Below are positions 1 through 10,085 of a stretch of DNA of 64,000 nucleotides, one piece after another; the first letter of the stretch is position 1, and each line of letters starts with the position of its first letter. The translations under genes and the position numbers were made by a program. Location of the stretch: the NCBI GenBank assembly GCA_050084515.1, contig CM114271.1, positions 5,146,001 to 5,210,000 of the forward strand. Direction: 5' to 3'. Under the pieces are notes generated by a model, which was not told where the DNA came from, did not search any database, and worked only from the letters and a program-made list of their open reading frames with translations. The stretch is from Blasia pusilla (lineage: Eukaryota; Marchantiophyta; Marchantiopsida; Blasiales).

Positions 1-290
1 CCTTGACCTCCTACATCAGGTCAAGAGCCAAGGAGGTGACTTGGGAGAATAGGTTACCATGGAGAGAGCTTGGGAGAGGAGAGGGGTATACCTCAAGGAG
101 AGAGAGCTTGAGAGCTCATTCTCTCTTTGTTGAACCTCTTGGCATGAGGCACGGAGCTATGGTACCTTGCCTTGTGAGTGTAACCCAAGCCTCTCATTAG
201 GAGAGTGGGTTTGGTTTGACATGAGAGAGAGTGCACACCTTTGAGAGCTATGGTGTGAGATGGTGGAGAGAGAGATTGGATCTTACTTTA
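1..290 (+). repeat. 5' terminal repeat of E1 (unit Y, 5' part off window)
   Basis: These bases match 9667-9957 with only a handful of differences and match the Y repeat of E2 (47722-48229). The match stops at CTTACTTTA; the sequence then continues into the leader (CAAAGAGAG), whereas the 3' copy continues into unit X. The region is rich in GAGA. No tRNA-complementary primer site was recognised just downstream. Confidence 0.8.
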
Positions 291-1897
291 CAAAGAGAGA
301 ATGAGAGAATGAGAGAGTGAGAGAGCTTCATGGGGGAGCTCACTGGTCACTCCCTGTTTTTGCAGGTTGGGACCGTGTTCCCCGTTCAGCGGCTCATGGG
401 AGTGCTCACCGGAGCAAGGGCTGCTTTCATTACTCTTTGCATTTGCCGATTTTTCGTTTGGAAGAGTGGCGCGCGGAAGCGCTGCCCAATTTCTGATAGG
501 GATTGAGTATGAGGGCAGGTTGCCCCATGCTGGTGCTCTCGGGAGCACCATGTAGCTTGCTGATATGTATTTTTACAGATGTTACATTTTCGTTGGGAGA
601 AATCAGCGCGGGAGCGCTGCGGAATTTTGTGTAGGAGAAAGAGACATTGGGCTTTACGACAATCCCTGTCAGGTTTTACTGAAATGTCCAATTCTAAATA
701 TTTTTTGATGGTAGCGTAGATCGTGAAGCTGTGCACGCTGTGCAACAAACAATACACAATTTGGAGTTGCGAGCAAAACGTTATGGGCAATCTTGTAAAG
801 CTGCCATTGCTAGGTGATTTTTAGGGTTAAATCGTGCAAACCCTAAATCAGCCGCCACACCGGCGGCGGCCGTCGCCATCATAGTCACCGTCAACGGTCG
901 ATGGTCAACCATCACCGTCAATGGTCAACCGTCACAATCAACGGTCAACCGTCACCATCATCGGTCGGCCGTCACCATCAACGGTCAACCGTCACTGTCA
1001 AAGGTCCACCATCCATTGTCCACCCTTTGGGTGCCATTGCCGCCATTACGGAGTGGAGGGTCTTCCATGACATTCGTTGATTCTTTGACTTGCGTCGCCA
1101 CCACATACTTTGTTTTGGCCGCCACCGTCATCGCAGTTTCTTCATCAACCAGTGAAGGCAGATGACCTCTGGTTATGGTGTTTGAGTTTTGATTTCATGC
1201 TTCTATGTTGTGATTGGTAGCCGCTCGCGACGATCGAGTATCGTGCCGTGACGCCCGTAGCCGCAACACGCCGCCGATTGCCACGCCGTGCCGCTCGTGG
1301 CCGCACCGCACCATCTCGATCGCGGAGCCGCACCGTCATTGTGGAGCGAGTGTGGGATTATTATTGATTGAGGAGGGTATGCGCCGAGTGCCGCATCCCA
1401 CCATCGAGGGCCGCGTCTTTGTTCGTCGAGCCGCCTGCGTCGCCGCAACGCCGCACCGTTCGCCGGGACCGCACTTTGTCTATCGAGGAGTTTTGAGCGC
1501 ATCGATGGAGGAGGAGTATGACTTGCTGATTGGAGGAGTTGTCTCCACGATCGAGTTGGGGTCGAGATTTGCGATTCTTGCCGAGGAGCGACATCGACAT
1601 GTGTTCAGTTACCCATTCGGTCCTTTACCCTACACGTGTGAGGGATTCGGGATTTATTTGGGGATATTGGGTGTGTGGATCGAGAGCATCATTTATGTAT
1701 GTGGTTTAGGGGACATAGACTTGTGTGGGATGTCCGGAGTTGAGGGTAGGTTGTCGATGAGATGATAGCCTGGTCGATTTGCCGCACCACGCCGCGTGTT
1801 ACCGCACGTTACACGTCTCGGGGAGAGAGAGTGTAGATCGAGTGCCGCATGTTTGGGATGAGTGATTGAGGGATTCCTCACGAGGTTGAGTGATCGG
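291..1897 (+). other. E1 5' leader, non-coding
   Basis: A 1.6-kb stretch between the 5' repeat and gag, conserved in E2 at about 48230-49785. It contains a short-period minisatellite at about 881-1020 and CG-rich blocks. I see no convincing conserved reading frame; the open frames differ between E1 and E2. It may hold packaging, priming or translation-control signals, but none is identified. Confidence 0.6.
881..1020 (+). repeat. GTCAACCGTCACC-type minisatellite in E1 leader
   Basis: About six to seven imperfect copies of a roughly 20-bp unit built on GGTCAACCGTCACCATCAAC. The same place in E2 (about 48806-48903) has fewer units, so copy number has changed between element copies. Confidence 0.75.
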
Positions 1898-3215
1898 GTG
1901 AGAGGGGCACGAGGGTCATCACGAGTCTATTCGGGACTTTGAGAGGCGAGGTGGTGAACCCGAGAGTAGCTCTAGAGGTTTTACGCGGATTGGCGCGAGG
2001 TTTCGAGGGTCTCCACGTGAGGGACCACCTCGACCTCCTTCTGTGTCATCGTCAGACAAAGGGGAGGGTGTAGAGGACTTTGTGAGCACATCGCCACACA
2101 TTGTGAGTGGTCCTACCAGTTGGGCGTACGAGATGGACGACCGGGGTAGAGGACGCGTAGGTTTTCAGTGCGTGAGGGCACGATTGAGTTACGATTTTAT
2201 AGCAGAGTTTAGGAGCTAGTGCGACTCCCGGCGGGCTAGGAACTCTAGAGAGTTCAACCCATTTACAGCATGGAACGGTATGTTCCAGCATTTAGAGGGG
2301 GCGCCCATGGACGATTACCATGAGTTCTCTCAGAGATATGCATGTGAGATCGAGGCGTGGAGGCTCTACTATGACCCACATTATGTGTCATGGACGGAGC
2401 CGTTCCCAGATGAGGAGGAGGAGTCAGGAGAGGCTACTGCCTCTTCCACTAGTGATGTTTTAGGAGGGGTCACTCGCACGGGAGCAGTTGCACCGTCTAG
2501 TCGGGTTCGTCCCAGGTTCAACCGTGTGGTTGAGTTCTTTGCTGAGTTGAGGGCGAGCTACCAGGGGGTACGGACGGAGAAGTTGCGGAGCATCCACGAC
2601 TTCCAGAGGCGCTCGGGTGAGAGTTTGCGTGAGGCTTACACTCGCTTGCGCCGGTTGATCAACGTCACTCAGGGGGTGACAGAGGCTCAGGCTATCCAGT
2701 CATGGTATGCGATGCTGGACCGGACCCTACGGACACGGGTGCGGGAGGGGGTGCTTCTTATGAACACCTCCCCTACGTTGAGAGATGTTTTTAGGACCAC
2801 CGAGAACATTGAGCGCAACATGGCGGAGGAGAGCGTAGGCACCATGGGTTGGGCGAGAGCGATCCACGATTGTCGCACCACCTATGCAAAGAACGTGGAC
2901 TCCGAGATAGGTCGACTGTGGCACCACGAGCTCAGGGAGGATACCGAGAGGCCGTGCCACAGAGACATGTGCCTTCATATGCGGCTCAGCAGCAGCTGCC
3001 TACTATTATGTGGTGGAGCCCATCATCAGCGCGATTGCACTCGTCAGGGTCATGGACGTGTGCCTCAGCATGGAGGAGGAGATGGTGCTGCACCAGGAGG
3101 TTATCAGTGTGACTATTGTTAGAGGTATGGTCATACACGCGCCAGGTGTTTTAGTTTACATCCTGAGTTACGTCTAGACCGAGGGCGAGAGAGAGCACCA
3201 GAGCGAGTAGCCGGT
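1898..3215 (+). pseudogene. E1 gag (capsid and zinc knuckle), broken
   Basis: Encodes the retrotransposon structural protein. The longest open piece is 2280-3122; E2 (from 49786) and E3 (from 63740) show that the true N terminus lies upstream, near 1898, where E1 has stops. The capsid-like part shares the FQHLEG...MDDYHEF block with E2 and E3, followed by an arginine-rich helical region (RLRRLINVTQG) typical of Ty3/gypsy gag. A nucleic-acid-binding CCHC knuckle follows: CDYC then a stop codon at 3120-3122 (TAG where E2 has GAG), then the rest (RYGHTRARC) in frame after the stop. A first knuckle (CGGAHHQRDC) precedes it. The stop would cut gag from pol unless read through; because E2 lacks it, I read it as a mutation. 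Confidence 0.8.
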
Positions 3216-3639
3216 CCGGGTGGGCCTAGAGATCGTGCTCTAGGTGGTCCCGTTGGGGGACGAGGAGCTGGAGTTGCCCGACAGGGTGGTGGAGATGCCC
3301 GTGGAGGAGGTAGAGTACCACCACCTAGACGCGCCGAGGGAGATGCCGTACGTGAGGTGGGATGGGTGCTCCGATACAACCGGCTACAGGAGCAGATTGC
3401 CGCTATGGCATTGAGGTTACCCGATGCCGGATCCGTGGCATCGACATCATATGGAGCGCCAGAGATCCTGGAGGATCCTTGATGGATGTCGGGATTGCCA
3501 GATGGAGGCCGCAGGTTGTGACGCGTGGAGCGCCGCAGAGTTGGATCCACTCACGAGGGGAAGCCAATAAGAGACTAGGCTTCCTCAATCTTTCACGTTG
3601 TCGGCGATGAGGACCCCATCGATGAGTCCTCATCAAAGT

Positions 3640-4390
3640 TCCTGGAGAGTTGGTAATGTTGTTGGTATGCAAGCACGGAGGGCGATGGGATAAGCGAGTG
3701 CGACGACTCCTATTGTTGATGCTCAGGAGGGGCATGTGTCGAGCACGTTGTTGGGGCGCCACCGTTGTGTACCGCACTCCTTTATTTTCTGCCCGATGTT
3801 GTGCGTTGGGAGGTACGCCCGCCGAGGTTTTTTTGGCTGGCCGCTTCACTATGTGAGCGGAGTTGGAGTTCCGCATCACGTTCAAAGGTGATTGCAGAGG
3901 AGGTGATGGACCTGCCCTTGGAGCGGATGCTTGGGCCGTCCACGTCAGATTCATGGCAGTGCGGGTCGCTAGGATGGCGGAGATGCCCGCTAGACCCACG
4001 ATAGAGCGTGCCATGGCTTCTCCTGGTGTTGTGTTGCTTTGGATAACCAAGGAGAGGTCTTCTAGTTGGTGAGTCTTGGAGGTAGAGCTTTTTAGTCGCG
4101 TAGCCTTGTTGATTCAGAGCGCAACCCTTGATGTTGGGGAAAGCGTCATTTAGAGGATTGGGCTTGACGCGAGCCGATGTGGAGTGTTGTCCATTTCGGA
4201 TACTGAACATCCTTGGGTGGAGCAAGTACCACACAATATATCACCCGACAGGAGGTCGTGGTGAGGATTCGCCGGGACATCCTGAGATGAGTCCGTAGTG
4301 CGCGCCAAAGCGATAGTGGCGATGGTGAGTCCTCACGATGTCTTGGTTGGTGGAGCGATATTATACCCGATGGGGTTTTCCTGGATTACT
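3640..4390 (+). pseudogene. E1 aspartic protease region, decayed
   Basis: Aligns by eye with the protease segments of E2 (51544-52224) and E3 (62676-61678). Shared landmarks are the block around AEEVMDLPLERM and the stretch before the active site. In E1 the active-site segment near 4100-4135 is frameshifted and the D-S/T-G-A signature is lost, whereas E3 keeps LLDSGAQ. The conserved LVGGA.LYP.GF block follows near 4340-4380. Its role would be cleavage of the Gag-Pol polyprotein. Confidence 0.65.
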
Positions 4391-4800
4391 TGGGAGAGTC
4401 GGCCTCTGAGACCAGGATGGCGTTAGGTGATGGGCGCCTTAGCTCATTACCCGTTCGATTCACAGGTGTAGTGATCGAGCAACGGCCAGGAGAGATGGCG
4501 ACCTTAGCAACATTTATCAGTGCCATCACTTGGCCTAGTGATTTGATTGAGGGACACGTCCATGCAGAGGATACTACCGTTCCTGACATTTCTATGGAGA
4601 GGAGTGTTATGGTAGCTGCATCATTCCGTGGAGGAGAGGTGCCGCTGTGGGGTTCGACTAAGGAGCTTCAACGATTGGCAGATGCGCACGTGCAAACCGC
4701 GTGGAGCGAGCGTTTGCACCAGAGCGTGACGGGTCTGAGGAACCCGAGGTAGCGGGGAGTGCTACGATGACACCCTTGGATACTAGACCCATTGTGTGGT
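4391..4800 (+). pseudogene. E1 linker between protease and methyltransferase
   Basis: Open from 4390 to 4752 and nearly identical in protein to E2 52387-52640, with shared words such as WPSDLIEGHVHAED and SMERSVMVAASFRGGE. I do not recognise a known domain. It sits where a conventional gypsy pol would run from protease straight into reverse transcriptase, so it may have arrived with the methyltransferase or serve as a spacer. It ends at the conserved PLDTTPIVW-like lead-in (here TLDTRPIVW) to DNMT motif I. Confidence 0.5.
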
Positions 4801-5815
4801 GTACCCCGGAGGAGGGTATTCGAGTGTTAGATCTCTTTGGAGGGATTAGCACGGGTTAGCTGCTGATTTTGCAGGAGGAGTGCGAGTACATCGTGATTAC
4901 TTGTATGTGGAGAGTGATGATGTTTGAGGCGCGTCTCACTACGACATGTGGCGCAATTACGCCCTCGTTTTCCCGACTTATTATGCGTCGCCCGCAATAT
5001 AGGGTACCGAGTTCCCTACCGAGGATATTTTGTTGTTGGGCGCAGGACTTAGAGCGGGTAGGGACCATTGATTTGGTCATTGCCGGTTGGCCATGTCAGG
5101 GCCAATCGAGTGCTGGACGAGGCAGCGGGTTGGCTGACACTCGATCCAGGTTGTTTTGGGAGATGTTGAGGGTCTTACGGCAGTTGCAGGAGCACCAGTC
5201 TCGTTCTCCAGCCTACATTATGGAGAATGTGCCGATCTTAGGAGACTCCAAGTCACGGGTCGTGACGAGTGCTCATCAGGTGCGTGCCTGGATCGGCCCA
5301 GCAGTGTTCTTGGATGCGGCGAGTGTAGGTTCTAGAGCCCATCGCCCGCGTCTATGGTGGACCAACTTGGTGCCCCATGCGGTGTTATGGAGGGCGTATG
5401 CGAGAGTGGAGTGCCCCTCCCCTTTGTTAGTGGATTCCATTCTGGATCCAGGTCGTCGATCACAGGCAGTGAGGCACGATGATCGACCACCGTTGACGTG
5501 GGTCAACAGGGTAAGCGAGGCAGCGACGCGCCTTGCCCACGCGTTTGTGAGTTTTCCCGCTTCCTATGCATACAAGGAGGCCGGTCCTGGCTTGGTTTGG
5601 GATGACCAGGTTGGTGGAGCCCAACGCCGACGAGAGAGAGCAAGCGATGGGATTTCCCATAAGAGTGACGGCAGTACCATCAGTGTCAGAGGCATCACGA
5701 CGCCATATCTTGGGTCAGCGATGGACTGAATCGCTTGACATGGATCCTCGGCTTGGGAGTGGCGAGCGGCGTCGTATGAGATCGCGACAGATCCGGGCCG
5801 GTTTGCGTTAGTGAG
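4800..5815 (+). pseudogene. E1 C5 cytosine DNA methyltransferase domain
   Basis: A DNMT domain inside a retrotransposon pol region. Seen in order: motif I (VLDLFGGISTG) at about 4827-4857, ended by a TAG; motif IV (DLVIAGWPCQGQ) with the catalytic Cys codon at 5094-5096; LFWEMLRVL; motif VI (YIMENVPILGD); motif VIII (GSRAHRPRLWW); and, after a frameshift near 5600, a motif IX/X block (EREQAMGFP...EASRRHILGQ). C5 methyltransferases use this Cys to attack cytosine C6, and motif I binds S-adenosylmethionine. The LFWE and GFP...LG blocks look more like DNMT3/DRM enzymes than DNMT1 or bacterial forms; this is by-eye judgement. At least two lesions make this copy non-functional as one protein. E2 and E3 carry the same domain in the same place. 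Confidence 0.9.
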
Positions 5816-6089
5816 CCCCATGCCTACCGAGACGGTGGTGAGGCAAAGTGGTCGGGGCGAGACCGAGGAGATCTACGCACTGGGGAGATCGGAGAGACAC
5901 CCTTGGACTTCTTGGGATGTTTTGAAGGTACGCAAGGAGATGATAGCCACAACATCGGCGTGGTTTCGGAACGCACGTGGAGGAGATCGAGTTTGCGTTG
6001 GCTGCAGGAGAGCGGCCGAGTGTTGTTGTTCGAGACGGGTTGCACCATAGCAACCACCGATACCGCGCCGGAGAGTCCTACCGTAGTCA

Positions 6090-7015
6090 CGATGGAGACT
6101 TGGGAGCCGGATATGGGCCCTAAGTTGACGGGGAGGAGAGCGGCGCCGAATACATCGATTCCTCGGGAGTTATAGGAGTTGCTTTGCGTTTAGCATGGAG
6201 GATTTGGGTACGCTGAAGGGACTGGGATCCGCATTGAGTTGTCGAGTGATATGCCGATCTTCCGACAACCCTCAGTCTGATGATATGGAGAGGGCTCGAT
6301 TGAGTAGGAGCCAAGACTTGGTCGGAGCAGGACTAGTGGAGATGTCGCATGGGGAGTATGCATCCGCCCCTTTGTCATGCCCGCCAAGAAGGATGTGCAT
6401 GGCAACCGGACGGATAGGCGGATGTGTGGGGATTACCGACCTATCAATTGTGCGCAGGCGAAGTCCGATAGGTATGCCATGCCCACCCCCGAGGAGATCT
6501 TTGATGCGATTGATCACGCAAAGGTCTTCAGTTCATTGGATTTGCGAGTTGGATACCATCAGCTGCCTATCAGATTGGAGGACAGGTAGAAGATGGCATT
6601 TTGGGGCATCGATCCTCACGGGAAGGATTGTTTGTACCAGTGGCGGTTCTTACCATTTGGGTTAAAGAACGCTTGGACTGAGTTTCAGAGGGTCATGGAT
6701 AGGATCTTGGCTGGTCCGGATTTTGCTAGGTGTTATATTGATGACATCGTAGTCTTTAGCGCCACGGTTGAGGAGCACGAGCAACATCTAGAGGAGGTGT
6801 TTCGACGATTGCAATTACATGGGCTGAAGCTACATCCAGGCAAGTGCAAGTTCTTCTACGACCAGATTGAGTACTTGGGTCATACGATATACCCAGGGGG
6901 CCTTGGTGTTCAGCAGACGAAGGTAGAGGCTATCTCACACATTCCACGCCCTCTGAGATGTGAGCCGTGTTCGCGCATTCATGGGATTGGCGAACTTCTA
7001 TCGGCGATACGTTAA
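6090..7015 (+). pseudogene. E1 reverse transcriptase
   Basis: Ty3/gypsy RT. The lead-in is GPKLTG...; then in separate frames come the MPAKKD..RMCGDYRPIN block (about 6377-6450), LDLRVGYHQLPI (6536-6575), the FLPFGLKNA block and the catalytic CYIDDIVVFS box near 6730-6760 (two Asp of the metal site), ending with KCKFF...YLGH. A stop after the HQLPI block (near 6588) and frameshifts break it; E3 reads DKAKTSF there. It would copy element RNA into DNA in cytoplasmic particles. The GPKLTG...RRLTQFLR lead-in is clearer in E3. Confidence 0.88.
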
Positions 7016-7520
7016 GGATTGATTCGATTATGGCGGCCGACCTTGCTCACCAAGGTGGATCACGAGTGGTACTGGGGGGATGAGCAGGAGCGAGCATTTC
7101 GATTGCTCAGGGCGGGTTGGCGTCCGCACCCATCTTGAGGAGACCGATCGGGGCGTCCTTTCGATTGCACCGCAGATTGGAGCATGTTGGGGCTTGAGTG
7201 GTGCTCACCCAAAGATGATGATGAGGGTAGAGAGTTTGTGGTGGCTTACGCTAGCCGCTCGAACAACGCTGCAGAGGCAAAGTGCATTCGTATGAGGGTG
7301 AGTGCTTGGTCGGTGTGGTCATCGCGCATTTCAGGTGTTACTTATTCGGCAACCCCTTTACCATCATCACTAATCATCAACCACTGAAGTGGTTGATGGA
7401 GTCCGACAAGCTTACAGGGAAGCTTGCGAGATGGGCTCTGTTGTTGTAGGAGTATGATTTTCAGGTGGTACATAGACCTGGAACGCTCAACCAGGATGCA
7501 GATGGGTTGAGTCGTAACCC
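7016..7520 (+). pseudogene. E1 RNase H domain, decayed
   Basis: Follows RT directly. Recognisable pieces are FVVAYASRSNNAAEAK (7229-7280), a frameshifted YEGECL stretch, INHQPLKWLMESDKLTGKL (in the place of TDYRPLKWL in E3) and LLQEYDFQVVHRPGTLNQDADGLSRNP (7441-7530), the usual end of gypsy RNase H. The first catalytic Asp block (LHTDWS in E3) is frameshifted here. The role is degradation of RNA in the RNA-DNA hybrid. Confidence 0.75.
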
Positions 7521-7739
7521 ATGCCCGAGTCGGCCGAGATCGACCGGAGCTCGATGGCATGGAGAGAGTGATGAGGAGTCGGTGCCAGGATGGCACGCGT
7601 CGGCCTATTTAGGCATGTTGGCTATGGAGAGCGCAGTGTGGAGACCGATGGCGAGGTCTAGTGGAGAGTCTTTGGATCCCGAGGCCGGTGAGGACACGAC
7701 AAGTGGCGAGATATTCATGATGATGGAGTAGTCTTAGAG

Positions 7740-8990
7740 TACCTTCGTCTTGGCGGCCTTTGAAAGCACCATGGATGCTAGAGAGCGGGATCGGATCCTA
7801 CAGCGGGCCAGACGGTTCCGTTGGGAGGGGACACATGTTTTGAGGGTTTGGGAGGATGGCAGAGTACGCGTAGTGCCGCATCCTTTGCAGAGAGCACGAC
7901 TAGTGCAGCATGCCCACGAGGAGTTGGGTCACTTTGGGGTGAAGCGGACGTATAGCTTGCTCGAGATTCGATATTGGTGGCGAGGCATGCGATCGGCGTT
8001 CAGCAGTTTGTTGCCAGGTGCATGGTGTGTGATCGGGTCCGAGCATTGTTCAATGCTCCGACTCCACAGTTGCATCCATTATCGATCATGGGCTTAGGGT
8101 ATAGATGGAGTTTGGATTTTGCAGGACCTTTGCCCTTGACGGAGCGTCACTGTCGTTATGTGTTGGTGATGGTCGAGCACTTCTCAAAGTGGATCGAGTT
8201 GGTTGCATTGCCTGACAAAGCAAGTGAGGGAGTAGGTTATGCCTTCCTTGACAGAGTGCTGAGTCATTATGGCGCACCAGCTGAGGTGTTGACAGACTAG
8301 GGTACCGAGTTTCGCGGTGAGTTCCAAGCCTTGTGTGATCAGGCGCTGATCGACCACCGCACGACTTCGCGAGATCATCCTGAGGCGGATGGATTAGCGG
8401 AGAGAGTTGTGCAAACGGTGAAGAGGGGTTTACGCAAGTATGGCTTGCAGAGATGTCACCTAGGAGATTGGGACCTCCAGTTGCCATGGTTGGCGATGGG
8501 ATATAGATTCAGCAAGCAGGCATCCTTAGCGTCTTTTTCACCGTACTTGCTACTTTATGGCGAGAGCGATTTACTGCGGCCATTTGTCGAGATCTTTGGT
8601 GAGGTCTTGAACCTTGATGACCCAAATGTATGGGTGCGAGCATATTCTCGAGGGTGAGTTATTTTCGAGAGTGATGCCCATGGCGTTCGAGAACTTGGCG
8701 ATTGCACAACATCGGATACGTTGAGGTATGCGACTATTCGAGGTGGTGGTTATCGACCAACTATCCGGAGGTTTCATGAGGGACATTATGTCTATTTGCG
8801 CAGACGGCACCAACGGCGTTGGATGTGATGCAGGCGCACTATCCCGAGAGTGCGTGACATTTTGCCATCGGGTGTTCTCTTGTTGGAGGGACGCGATGGT
8901 ATGGTATGGAAGGACCATGTGCGTAATTGTGCGCCATGTCACCTTCCTAACATTGATGGTACAGTAGATCCGAGCTTAGTAGTAGTTCCC
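7740..8990 (+). pseudogene. E1 DDE integrase with zinc-binding head
   Basis: N-terminal H2C2 zinc module: HAHEELGHFG, then CMVCDRV after a frameshift near 8000. The catalytic core has the first Asp in YRWSLDFAGPLP (about 8100-8135), then FSKWIELVALPDK, the second Asp in EVLTD just before a TAG at 8298-8300 (TD-stop-GTEF, probably once a Gln or Arg codon), and the Glu in ADGLAERVVQT (about 8384-8416). A C-terminal stretch of roughly 190 codons with the HEGHYVYL-like fold region and several frameshifts leads into the PHD finger. Integrase joins cDNA ends to the genome. A DDE core argues against a tyrosine-recombinase (DIRS) element despite the unusual repeat layout. Confidence 0.85.
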
Positions 8991-8995
8991 GCAGC

Positions 8996-9138
8996 TTGCG
9001 TTGTATGTTGTGTGGTTTGCCTGTAGTGCCACGATGCTAGTCTGTGATGGGTGTTCGAGAGGATGGCATATGGCATGTTTGACGCCACCTCTCACTAGGG
9101 TTCCTCAAGGACGATGGATGTGTCCCAGATGTACATAG
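8996..9138 (+). pseudogene. E1 C-terminal PHD finger
   Basis: The final domain of pol. All eight zinc ligands of a C4HC3 PHD finger are present: RCMLC (first Cys codon 9002-9004), LVCDGC, GWH, MAC, and WMCPRC followed by a TAG at 9136-9138. One frameshift lies in the loop between the first two Cys pairs, near 9035. E3 carries the same finger without the shift (56931-56785), with CMLC, VCDRC, GWH, MMC and VCLRC. PHD fingers usually bind the N-terminal tail of histone H3. Here the finger occupies the place where chromoviruses carry a chromodomain, so a role in target choice is plausible but untested. Confidence 0.85.
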
Positions 9139-9301
9139 AGAAGGTAGTTCTACATTCCGACTTGTGTCTATGACATGGATGACAAGGAGGCGACTAACAA
9201 TGGGGCCACATGAGCACCCGGCCTTCTTGATCTTAGCGTCCGAGAGATGTATGTCATGGTAGGTAGGGATAGATGGCTATCTGGAGTTAGAGGACCTAAC
9301 C

Positions 9302-9316
9302 ACCGGCTAGGGGGCG
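9302..9316 (+). promoter_or_regulatory. Candidate polypurine tract of E1
   Basis: The G-rich run GGCTAGGGGGCG lies directly before unit X1. E3 has AGGGGGGGAG in the same place (rc of about 56612-56621), the same distance (163 bases) after the PHD stop codon. It would prime plus-strand DNA synthesis. Confidence 0.6.
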
Positions 9317-9444
9317 ATTGGAGATATTTTGGTTCTTCTTGTCTCGTTGTTTGGATGCCATGAGTTAGCATGGGATCATGCGTGTTTGTGTGTGTGTTCG
9401 GTGACAGCGATGTATGTTGTGTAGCGATGTGTATGCGCACGACA
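9317..9444 (+). repeat. Unit X1 (first copy), 128 bp
   Basis: Starts ATTGGAGATATTTTGG and ends GCGCACGACA. It is identical base for base to 9958-10085. It lies between the polypurine tract and the full 3' repeat, separated from the latter by GT. Confidence 0.85.
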
Positions 9445-9446
9445 GT

Positions 9447-10085
9447 TGTCACGTCTTTGAGGATAGATCGGTGGGATCTAATAGAGCGCCTTCATGAGTA
9501 GTGGAGGACACGCCCGATGAGGTCGAGGGTGACGTCTTTGGCGCTTGGAAACCTGAGATAGCATGTTTCCCCGCGTTCGGCTCATTTGGAGCCATATTGA
9601 GAACTTACTATTTTAGGTAAGTACCATTTTGAGTATATGATCGACTTACTATTTTTGGTAAGTGGCCCTTGACCTCCTACATCAGGTCAAGAGCCAAGGA
9701 GGTGACTTGGGAGAATAGGTTACGATGGAGAGAGCTTGGGAGAGGAGAGGGGTATACCTCAAGGAGAGAGAGCTTGAGAGCTCATTCTCTCTTTGTTGAA
9801 CCTCTTGGCATGAGGCGGCGGAGCTATGGTACCTTGCCTTGTGAGTGTAACCCAAGCCTCTTATTAGGAGAGTGGATTTGGTTTGACATGAGAGAGAGTG
9901 CACACCTTTGAGAGCTATGGTGTGAGATGGTGGAGAGAGAGATTGGATCTTACTTTAATTGGAGATATTTTGGTTCTTCTTGTCTCGTTGTTTGGATGCC
10001 ATGAGTTAGCATGGGATCATGCGTGTTTGTGTGTGTGTTCGGTGACAGCGATGTATGTTGTGTAGCGATGTGTATGCGCACGACA
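9447..10085 (+). repeat. 3' terminal repeat of E1 (Y + X2), 639 bp
   Basis: Begins TGTCACG and ends GCACGACA, so it has TG...CA ends with a short TGTC/GACA inverted repeat. Y (9447-9957) matches the start of the window and E2 47722-48229. X2 (9958-10085) is the second exact copy of the 128-bp unit. E2's 5' end starts cleanly at the same TGTCACG, which supports the left border. Confidence 0.8.

Larger units (their letters stand above)
1..10085 (+). mobile_element. E1: Ty3/gypsy retrotransposon with DNMT and PHD domains
   Basis: A plus-strand LTR-type retroelement missing only the first part of its 5' repeat, which lies off the window. Recognisable in order: 5' repeat, long leader, gag with zinc knuckles, aspartic protease, a C5 DNA methyltransferase domain with PCQ and ENV motifs, reverse transcriptase with a YIDD box, RNase H, zinc-binding and DDE integrase, a PHD finger, a polypurine tract and 3' repeats ending GCACGACA. 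The integrase-after-RNase-H order is Ty3/gypsy. The reading frame is broken by several stops and frameshifts, so this copy is probably not autonomous. The two 128-bp X repeats near its 3' end are identical and the Y repeats differ at only a few positions, so insertion was fairly recent. It ends against a truncated LTR of another family at 10086. Confidence 0.9.

Noticed and set aside
1214-1765. 183-codon frame in the E1 leader as a protein
   Set aside because: The frame is not kept in E2 at the same place, and the translation is low-complexity from CG-rich repeats.
9446-10085. E1 as a DIRS or PAT element because of the split-repeat layout
   Set aside because: The element encodes a clear DDE integrase and gypsy-order pol, with TG...CA ends; no tyrosine recombinase was seen. 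The layout is reported as a finding only.
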